DNA of 5,736 bases from Deltaproteobacteria bacterium (lineage in GTDB: Bacteria > Desulfobacterota > Desulfobacteria > Desulfobacterales > UBA11574), in the NCBI GenBank assembly GCA_019313025.1, contig JAFDCA010000656.1, positions 1-5,736 on the forward strand. Reading direction: 5' to 3'. Below, in pieces: positions 1-4,226 of the stretch (the stretch's first letter is position 1; each line of letters begins with the position of its first letter). A program made the translations under genes and the position numbers. A model generated the notes under the pieces. It did not search any database and had not been told where the DNA came from. It saw only the letters and a program-made list of their open reading frames with translations.

Positions 1-150
1 GAAACCGCACTGGCAGGGTCCAATAAAAGATTTGAATTACGGTTTAGAAAGATGGAAGATCTGGTCGCTGAGAGTGAACGGGACTTTGAAAACATATCGG
101 GGAGGGAAAAAGCGCTGATCTGGGAGAAGGTCAAAAAAATCGTTCGGTAG
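1..150 (+). CDS. mazG: MazG nucleoside triphosphate pyrophosphohydrolase, C-terminal end (partial)
   Basis: The last 49 codons of a gene that begins before the window and ends in TAG at 148-150. The peptide starts ETALAGSNKRFELRFRKMED and ends WEKVKKIVR. The core A-L-x-G-x-N-x-(K/R)-F-E-x-R-F-R, followed by an acidic helix and a W-E-x-V-K ending, matches the C-terminal end of MazG as I know it from E. coli and relatives (A-L-R-x-T-N-x-K-F-E-R-R-F-R). MazG hydrolyses nucleoside triphosphates to monophosphates and pyrophosphate in the cytoplasm, acting in nucleotide-pool housecleaning and, in some bacteria, lowering ppGpp. The catalytic EExxE/D regions lie outside the window, so activity cannot be judged. 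The next gene is convergent, so no operon partner is visible downstream. The family call is fairly sure. Confidence 0.85.
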   Translation, partial: ETALAGSNKRFELRFRKMEDLVAESERDFENISGREKALIWEKVKKIVR

Positions 151-230
151 GGAGGCTGTCAATTACAAATTTCAGTGACTGGATTGTTAATTAACGTCAA
201 TTAAAAAGCTTGAACAATCGCTTTGTCTTG

Positions 231-306
231 CGGCCCATCTTCGGCGTTATATCAAAGGCTGCCTGCGTAAAGTATGCAACCGTCGACCTGCCGGAAAGAT
301 GGGCCG
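231..306. repeat. Long palindromic intergenic element (REP-like) in the convergent gap
   Basis: A perfect 11-bp inverted repeat has arms CGGCCCATCTT (231-241) and AAGATGGGCCG (296-306). The stem extends inward by CGGC (242-245) against GCCG (290-293) after a 2-nt bulge, giving about 15 pairs. Near the top is a smaller near-palindrome, TGCGTA-AAG-TATGCA. Neither flank has a run of T, so it does not look like a standard intrinsic terminator in either direction. It lies between the 3' ends of two convergent genes, the usual place for dispersed palindromic elements. I recall similar 'CGGCCCATCTT...' palindromes between genes in Desulfobacterota, but copy number cannot be checked here. Confidence 0.6.
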
Positions 307-342
307 AGAACCGCCGTAATCTTTGCCAATTTATTTAGTCCA

Positions 343-636
343 TTAGACCCTTTCGCCAATGGGAAGATATCCCGGCGGGGTTCTTTTAACCAAATTGCCA
401 TCCTCATCGTATTTCTCAACAACCAATTTACCATCTACAAAGCTGTTGCGTGATTTCATATTTTCCTGGGAATGCAAATTCATTTCAGGCTTTTGGCCGT
501 CGTCACCTTTTTCGATCGGGCGTTGTTTCCTGACCTTATCAGTCTTCTGGACTGCCAGATCTTTATCAAAGGTTTCCGCATTATAACTTGTCCGCACAAA
601 TTGTTGTACTGTGGCTTCACCAATTGCATTTATCAT
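343..636 (-). CDS. Small FlaG-like protein of unknown function in a flagellar unit
   Basis: A 97-residue soluble protein with no signal peptide or membrane segment. The start at 636 is preceded by a purine-rich AAGGGGGA (641-648, read on the minus strand), an acceptable ribosome site. Residues 1-60 are polar and charged (QKTDKVRKQRPIEKGDDGQK) and probably flexible. Residues 65-95 form a compact block, DGKLVVEKYDEDGNLVKRTP followed by PGYLP. That block recalls the C-terminal signature of FlaG/YvyC flagellar proteins (a hydrophobic strand, an acidic turn with G, then V-(I)-R/K-x-x-P-P). The resemblance is short, and I do not assign FlaG function. It lies 101 bp downstream of the DVU0524-like gene on the same strand and is probably co-transcribed from the sigma-28 promoter at 1196-1223. 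It could instead be an unrelated small protein peculiar to this lineage. Confidence 0.75.
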   Translation of the reverse strand: MINAIGEATVQQFVRTSYNAETFDKDLAVQKTDKVRKQRPIEKGDDGQKPEMNLHSQENMKSRNSFVDGKLVVEKYDEDGNLVKRTPPGYLPIGERV

Positions 637-709
637 GGTATCCCCCTTTTTTAACCTTTACCATTGCCAACGCCGACAGTTAAGGATTCCTCACCCTACG
701 AATTCATAG

Positions 710-736
710 GATCGGATTATCAATTTTTTCCCGATC
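710..736 (-). other. Weak hairpin between the two flagellar-unit genes
   Basis: GATCGG (710-715) and CCGATC (731-736) can form a 6-bp stem with a 15-nt loop, immediately past the TGA stop of the upstream gene (738-740). No T-run follows on the minus strand. If functional it would be an RNA processing or stability element between co-transcribed genes rather than a terminator. It may be chance. Confidence 0.25.
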
Positions 737-737
737 A

Positions 738-1166
738 TCAAATCTGGAATTCCGTGTTATTCCCCATCGTATCTTTTGATAACTGCTCAAGGCGTTGGAT
801 TAAGAAACTTGAATCTTCCACCGAGACCGTGTTGGTAGTTTTTTTATTGATGGCATCGATGACGTTAAATACAAATCCCACTTTATTTGTTTTGGCCGAT
901 GCGATCTCATTATCCGCTTTTCCATTTATATGCTCTTCCTTTCGAAGGGGTGAATCAGCCTGGGAGCCGAAGCGGATAATCTTATCGAAGATTTCTTTTG
1001 AGACTTTTTCGATGGTTGCCCGTCGTTTTCCCTCCGAAGTCAATTTGACCCGACCAGCGGGTGGCTCTTCAGAAGTATTTTGATCTTTACCTGAAGTAAT
1101 GTTGTGCCTAAGTTTCTTGCTATAAACGTTTAAAATATTGTGCATTTGATAACTTGGGACAAACAT
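738..1166 (-). CDS. DVU0524-like (FlgM-associated type) flagellar-unit protein
   Basis: A 142-residue, highly polar, probably cytoplasmic protein. The start is well supported: ATG at 1166 follows AGGAGGA (1174-1180) at 7 nt, behind a sigma-28 promoter. The N-terminus MFVPSYQMHNILNVYSKKLR (1-20) is strongly reminiscent of the conserved opening of the small Desulfovibrio DVU0524 family, found beside flgM and flagellar genes. A second conserved-looking block, RVKLTSEGKRRATIEKVSKE (39-58), reads as 'V-x-x-S-x-E-G-K-R' followed by an amphipathic helix ending I-I-R-F-G. The middle (70-95) is charged and probably disordered. The C-terminal part (96-135) is helical, with hydrophobic residues at FVFNVIDAI and FLIQRLEQL. 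The biochemical role is not known to me, and the family name comes from memory. The next gene on the same strand is the FlaG-like protein. A 139-codon plus-strand reading frame over this gene lacks comparable support. Confidence 0.8.
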   Translation of the reverse strand: MFVPSYQMHNILNVYSKKLRHNITSGKDQNTSEEPPAGRVKLTSEGKRRATIEKVSKEIFDKIIRFGSQADSPLRKEEHINGKADNEIASAKTNKVGFVFNVIDAINKKTTNTVSVEDSSFLIQRLEQLSKDTMGNNTEFQI

Positions 1167-1195
1167 TTCTAAATCCTCCTAACTTACTGGCTTAC

Positions 1196-1223
1196 ATATC
1201 GGCAGTATCCGATCCCGACTTTA
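1196..1223 (-). promoter_or_regulatory. Sigma-28 (FliA/SigD) type flagellar promoter
   Basis: On the minus strand the sequence reads TAAA (1223-1220), a 16-nt spacer, then GCCGATAT (1203-1196). The known flagellar sigma consensus is TAAA-N15-GCCGATAA in enterics and TAAA-N14-16-GCCGATAT in Bacillus, so both boxes match fully, with the spacer at the upper end of the range. Transcription should begin near 1190, leaving about 23 nt of leader containing the AGGAGGA ribosome site of the DVU0524-like gene. This geometry is hard to obtain by chance and implies late-class flagellar expression, controlled by FlgM where that anti-sigma factor is present. Confidence 0.85.
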
Positions 1224-1700
1224 GGGAAAAATGTGAAAAATGGGAGGAAAAGTGATGCAGATAATTTTTAACATATTGAAATAATATTGTATAATAACAT
1301 GATGCCAATTAGACGGCCAACGGTGGCGCTGAAACCTGGAGACTTGATTTTCTTACAACACCTTGTCAGATAAAGGCCCTCAAGCGCCCAAATTGTTTAT
1401 GTGAGTCTGTGGCTAATATCCTTCAAAAATTATTGTTTCACCGCGGAGAAAAAGGAGTACCCAGAGGAATTACTCTGACAGGTTTATCCACTAACCCGGA
1501 CAAGCCGGGATATTGATAGACACGAAGGCACTAGAATGATTATTAGCCAACGGTGTTCCTTCGTGCCTATGGCTGAAATTTTGCAATAACCCTTAATGGT
1601 TGCTGTGTTGTTGACGGCACTTTACTGCCGGGATCGAATAGTCAAACAAGCGGTATGTAAGTTGCTACGCTATGGATAATTTTCATCACCCCGTTTGCGG
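1224..1700. other. Non-coding stretch between the aldolase 3' end and the flagellar promoter
   Basis: I find no convincing gene here. An AT-rich core (about 1260-1300) carries a candidate plus-strand sigma-70 promoter: TTTAAC (1267-1272), a 17-nt spacer, and a perfect TATAAT (1290-1295). Downstream are GGCGCT (1325-1330) pairing with AGCGCC (1383-1388), and CCCGG-ACAAG-CCGGG (1495-1509). CACGAAGG/CCTTCGTG (1521-1565) and CGGCA/TGCCG (1615-1630) follow. The last is a weak hairpin about 70 bp past the aldolase stop and lacks a T-run. An unannotated plus-strand RNA is possible but not demonstrated. Text around 1440 (TTTCACCGCGGAGAA) resembles degenerate intergenic repeat debris common in related genomes. 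Confidence 0.5.
1521..1565. repeat. Inverted repeat CACGAAGG / CCTTCGTG
   Basis: Perfect 8-bp arms CACGAAGG (1521-1528) and CCTTCGTG (1558-1565) enclose 29 bp. Two further pairs (AC/GT) follow after one mismatch. No T-run follows on either strand, so termination is unlikely. The arms contain the 'CTTCGTG' word often seen in degenerate intergenic repeats of Desulfobacterota. I regard it as a probable dispersed-repeat remnant. Confidence 0.4.
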
Positions 1701-2996
1701 CTAATCGTCATAATCCCCTTCCGGCCCTTTGTCGCTGCTGATGGAAGCGCCTCGTTTAACGATTAGTTCAGGTGTCCACTGGCTGGGGTCTTCAATCCGC
1801 TCTCCTTTGGGGCCGGCGTCATAAGTTCCGGCCTCAAGAATGGCCGCCACGGTCAGAGGTGCCGTATTTTCAGTGTTTAGGACATTGACGAGCATATTAT
1901 ATACAAATTCTTCAACTCTTTTGGTCATACGATTTCTAATCTCACTGGACTGGCCAAGTAATTTGTTTTCAAAAGGCAAATTGAGTTTTTTATAGTTTCC
2001 GCCCTTCCAACCTTGATTTTGAGCATAGGCGACCATTTCAGACCACATTGCTTCTGTAACGCCTTGATCCCTGACTTTAAGGAAATTGCCCTGGTCATCC
2101 AGTTGCGCGTTTCCATAATCGTTGACCTCAAGGCCCCATGAAATCATTTGAAGGGCAGTGGCGACGTTTGCCTTGGTGGTTCTGGTTTTCGATGCAATTT
2201 CCCGCAAACGGTCCGAGCTATTGCCGGACGTGCCATGTTGAGCTCCAGAAACCCCGTATTTTTTCAGGGCATCATGAATACGGGCGGTCAGTTCCACCTG
2301 AATACCTGTGTCGCTGGCCTCAATTCCGTGAGTTGTTCCGTTGTTTAAGGCAATCCAGTCCGGGAAGATGTCGTGGGCGTTTAATCCCTGAATGAGAAAC
2401 AACGCTTCTTCGACGGTTGATAGGCCTTCTTTTCCCTTGATTTCACCAATTTCGGTTTCAAGCCCGGCCCATTTCGGAACAAACGGGTACAGTTCCAGGT
2501 TGGCTAGCAGGTTTTTGTCATCCGACATATGAGAGGCATCAATGGCAATGGATGTTATCCCGGCTTCAAACATAGTTGGTATTTCAGTCTTGGCGGCTTC
2601 AACATCCTGTTCGCTTTTCAAACCGTAGTGGTCAGCGTGGATCGCCACCGGAATGGTGATACCCAATTCATTACACGTCGCATCGACGATTCGAGCGATG
2701 TTCCAATAATTCACGGCGCAATAGGCATTGGCACCCCCCTCAGACTTGGCAATTTCAATGATCATCGCTGCATTGGCTCTCTGGGCGGCCTTCAAAGCGC
2801 CGCGGATGACAAAACTGTTTCTGCCATTGGCCGCCATGGTAATAGCGCCTCCTTTGCCAAGCATCGCCCTGTCGATAAATTTTCCACTCACTATCAAAGC
2901 CCTAGAATTTGGAAAGCATCTAACCACATTCGGCGGACGGCCGATTTGCAAGGCCTTTTCAAATTCTGCTGCAGTACCGCTGTTTGTTTCAGCCAT
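1701..2996 (-). CDS. fba: Class II (metal-dependent) fructose-bisphosphate aldolase, long form
   Basis: A 431-residue cytoplasmic TIM-barrel enzyme that reversibly cleaves fructose 1,6-bisphosphate to dihydroxyacetone phosphate and glyceraldehyde 3-phosphate in glycolysis/gluconeogenesis. Landmarks follow the class II pattern. AIHADHYG carries the catalytic Asp122 and metal ligand His123 (E. coli D109/H110). DASH is at 153-156. ETEIGEIKGKEG (180-191) gives Glu182 (E. coli E174). NNGTTHGI (218-225) gives His223 (E. coli H226). GAQHGTSG (251-258) gives His254 (E. coli H264). KANVAT (275-280) corresponds to the KxNxxT/D substrate-binding segment. At 431 residues it is longer than the usual 285-360. 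The extra length is mainly after residue 285, ending in a charged tail. The ATG at 2996 follows AAGGAGGT at 6 nt. The gene appears to be transcribed alone. A closely related aldolase with another bisphosphate substrate cannot be excluded. Confidence 0.93.
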   Translation of the reverse strand: MAETNSGTAAEFEKALQIGRPPNVVRCFPNSRALIVSGKFIDRAMLGKGGAITMAANGRNSFVIRGALKAAQRANAAMIIEIAKSEGGANAYCAVNYWNIARIVDATCNELGITIPVAIHADHYGLKSEQDVEAAKTEIPTMFEAGITSIAIDASHMSDDKNLLANLELYPFVPKWAGLETEIGEIKGKEGLSTVEEALFLIQGLNAHDIFPDWIALNNGTTHGIEASDTGIQVELTARIHDALKKYGVSGAQHGTSGNSSDRLREIASKTRTTKANVATALQMISWGLEVNDYGNAQLDDQGNFLKVRDQGVTEAMWSEMVAYAQNQGWKGGNYKKLNLPFENKLLGQSSEIRNRMTKRVEEFVYNMLVNVLNTENTAPLTVAAILEAGTYDAGPKGERIEDPSQWTPELIVKRGASISSDKGPEGDYDD

Positions 2997-3002
2997 GATC
3001 TT

Positions 3003-3010
3003 ACCTCCTT
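3003..3010 (-). promoter_or_regulatory. Strong ribosome binding site that fixes the aldolase start
   Basis: AAGGAGGT on the minus strand, 6 nt before the ATG at 2996, is a full anti-16S match and makes this start essentially certain. Just upstream is an AT-rich block with a possible -10 (TATTAT, 3026-3021), but no good -35 box is visible at normal spacing. Confidence 0.85.
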
Positions 3011-3191
3011 GTTGTGTTTAATAATACAATATTTTCAAATAATTGTGTCCGATACCGATGATATTAAATTCCAATTTGTATAAAAATAGGGAATTGGAGT
3101 GGAATGTCAAGGATAAAGATGCTGGAAGCCGAGAAATGGATGCGGGATGTGCTGTGCTCAATGCCCCGGATGCCGGGCTAAGGAATTTAAT

Positions 3192-3218
3192 CCACAGATT
3201 TTCTGGATTACACGGATT
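3192..3218. repeat. Three-unit degenerate 9-bp tandem repeat
   Basis: The units CCACAGATT, TTCTGGATT and ACACGGATT lie head to tail, all ending in GATT with an exact 9-bp period. They match the style of 'CACAGATTACAC...' intergenic repeats that I recall as widespread in Desulfobacterota and some other phyla. No function is evident. Confidence 0.5.
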
Positions 3219-3284
3219 ACTTTAAAAACAATGCAAATTTTTCAGGGTTTAATTCCCTGCTGTTTGCCGAGGGGAGGTTCATTA

Positions 3285-3308
3285 CTCCGCCGGAATTTTC
3301 CGGCGGAG
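3285..3308 (-). terminator. Perfect GC-rich hairpin downstream of the DUF4124 gene
   Basis: CTCCGCCGGAA (3285-3295) and TTCCGGCGGAG (3298-3308) form a perfect 11-bp stem around TT (in practice 9-10 bp with a 4-6 nt loop). It starts 37 bp past the stop of the DUF4124 gene, where a 3'-end structure is expected. No U-run follows on the minus strand (TAATGAACC). A weak ATTTCTT follows on the plus strand, although no plus-strand gene ends here. It may therefore be a non-canonical terminator, an RNA-stability hairpin or a palindromic repeat. Confidence 0.5.
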
Positions 3309-3323
3309 CATTTCTTGTGGACC

Positions 3324-3339
3324 GGCTTCGGAAGAAGCC
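3324..3339 (-). other. Short hairpin directly after the DUF4124 stop
   Basis: GGCTTC (3324-3329) and GAAGCC (3334-3339) form a perfect 6-bp stem closing a 4-nt loop, only 6 bp past the TAG stop (3346-3348). With the larger hairpin at 3285-3308 it gives the transcript two stacked 3' structures, neither followed by U residues. Confidence 0.4.
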
Positions 3340-3345
3340 AGACGC

Positions 3346-4029
3346 CTATGGTGTTTGCGTCTTTTTCTTTGCTTTAGTGTTTTCCTGACTGACCCGTTCA
3401 TTATAGGCCTCTACGCGGGCCTCATACATTTTTCCTTTTTTTGCAAACGCTCCTACCTTTTTATTAAGGCGGTCAATTTTTTTATTATGTTTCAATATTT
3501 CTTCCCGGCCCTTAAGGGATTTTTTCTCTTTGGCAAGTTGTTCTTTCTCCTTTACCAGAACCTGATACTCCCCATCGATTTCTTTTTTCATTACTTCCAG
3601 TTGGCTACGAATTGAATCCAGATCGTTTTCAACTTTAGCTTCATCAGAAGGAGCCAGTAAATCGACCTCGTTCTCTTGGTCCTGGCCCAGCGCGACGATT
3701 TGTTCTTCATCTGCCGTATCGGCTAAATCATCTACTTCATTCTGGTTTTCATAATCATCGGCAAATTCTTCCACTTCTTCCACCGATTCATCCGTGAAAT
3801 CCTCATCGGTTTCGTCCGACTCTTCCAATTCCGCAATCTGTTCAGTATCGGTGTCGTTTTCATATTCGACGCTGACACCTACCGCAGATCTTTGCTCAAC
3901 AGGTACTTTGCTGAAATCGTCCGTGAAATGGATATCTCCATTTTCATCCATGTACTTATATATTTCGGGCGCAGCCGGGAAAGCAAACAGGATAATGCTC
4001 AGACATAAAATAAACTTTATAAATTTCAT
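3346..4029 (-). CDS. Secreted DUF4124 protein with acidic block and basic coiled coil
   Basis: A 227-residue exported protein. Residues 1-20 (MKFIKFILCLSIILFAFPAA) are a Sec signal peptide with probable cleavage after Ala20. The early Cys9 lies within the hydrophobic stretch and is not a lipobox. Residues 22-47 (EIYKYMDENGDIHFTDDFSK, then VPVEQR) are a clear DUF4124 start: a Y-x-Y-x-D-x-x-G-x-x-H-F-T-D motif typical of small periplasmic envelope proteins. Residues 48-131 contain 35 Asp/Glu and no Lys, Arg or His. Residues 132-227 carry 26 Lys/Arg and read as coiled coil (LEVMKKEIDGEYQVLVKEKE onward), ending in a poly-lysine tail. The ATG follows AAAGGAGGG (4037-4045) at 7 nt. DUF4124 proteins lack a firm biochemical role. 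Divergent from the lipoprotein gene, with which it shares a control region. Confidence 0.88.
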   Translation of the reverse strand: MKFIKFILCLSIILFAFPAAPEIYKYMDENGDIHFTDDFSKVPVEQRSAVGVSVEYENDTDTEQIAELEESDETDEDFTDESVEEVEEFADDYENQNEVDDLADTADEEQIVALGQDQENEVDLLAPSDEAKVENDLDSIRSQLEVMKKEIDGEYQVLVKEKEQLAKEKKSLKGREEILKHNKKIDRLNKKVGAFAKKGKMYEARVEAYNERVSQENTKAKKKTQTP

Positions 4030-4117
4030 AGGTTAACCCTCCTTTACGCAAATATAGGCAAGTTTGGCGACCGGATCCCGTACATATCAATTATCGTCCA
4101 ATACCCTAAAAAGTTGA

Positions 4118-4130
4118 GCTTAATTTAAGC
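4118..4130. promoter_or_regulatory. AT-rich palindrome in the divergent control region
   Basis: GCTTAA-T-TTAAGC is a perfect 6-bp dyad around one base, about midway between the two divergent starts. It has the size and symmetry of a dimeric regulator's operator. AT-rich dyads of this length can arise by chance, and no regulator gene is in view. Confidence 0.3.
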
Positions 4131-4179
4131 AAGCAGGAATTTCTTTCGAAAAATGATATTCGTGCGGATCAACAAATGT

Positions 4180-4207
4180 TTGACAATCCTTAAATGTTGT
4201 GTAAACT
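4180..4207 (+). promoter_or_regulatory. Sigma-70 type promoter for the lipoprotein gene
   Basis: A perfect -35 box TTGACA (4180-4185) is followed by a 16-nt spacer and a -10-like TAAACT (4202-4207, 4 of 6 matches). Predicted initiation near 4214 would leave only about 13 nt before the first ATG at 4227, or 31 nt before the ATG at 4245. Confidence 0.55.
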
Positions 4208-4226
4208 GAGAGACTAAATTTAACTT

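Larger units (their letters stand above)
3011..3345. other. Repeat-rich non-coding gap upstream of the aldolase gene
   Basis: No supported gene. The part next to the aldolase (3011-3100) is AT-rich and should hold its promoter. The stretch 3110-3180 repeats the words GATGCTGG, GGATGCGGG and GGATGCCGGG like decayed short tandem repeats. It is followed by a 9-bp tandem repeat (3192-3218). A partly palindromic segment comes next, CAGGG (3243-3247) against CCCTG (3255-3259), with CCCT (3255-3258) also able to pair with AGGG (3270-3273). Two clean hairpins close the gap (3285-3308 and 3324-3339). The short reading frames across it are read through repeats and have no ribosome site or family likeness. 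Confidence 0.5.

Noticed and set aside
182..219. GATTGTT/AACAATC inverted repeat with inner TTAATT/AATTAA
   Set aside because: Arms of 7 bp in very AT-rich DNA with a 24-nt loop are easily expected by chance, and no feature depends on it.
231..306. Inverted repeat read as a bidirectional intrinsic terminator
   Set aside because: There is no T-run on either flank and the loop is 54 nt, too long for an efficient intrinsic terminator.
664..1083. 139-codon plus-strand reading frame
   Set aside because: It is antisense to the DVU0524-like gene, which has a ribosome site, a sigma-28 promoter and a family-like N-terminus. The plus frame has none of these.
2529..3083. 184-codon plus-strand reading frame
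   Set aside because: It lies opposite the aldolase gene, whose product has all family motifs and a perfect ribosome site. The translated frame has no domain-like features and is a shadow.
3043..3377. Two overlapping plus-strand frames of 60 and 76 codons
   Set aside because: They run through tandem repeats and hairpins, lack ribosome sites, and the second overlaps the end of the DUF4124 gene.
3716..3723. Minus-strand GCCGATAC resembling a sigma-28 -10 box
   Set aside because: It is inside the DUF4124 coding region with no TAAA box at the right distance.
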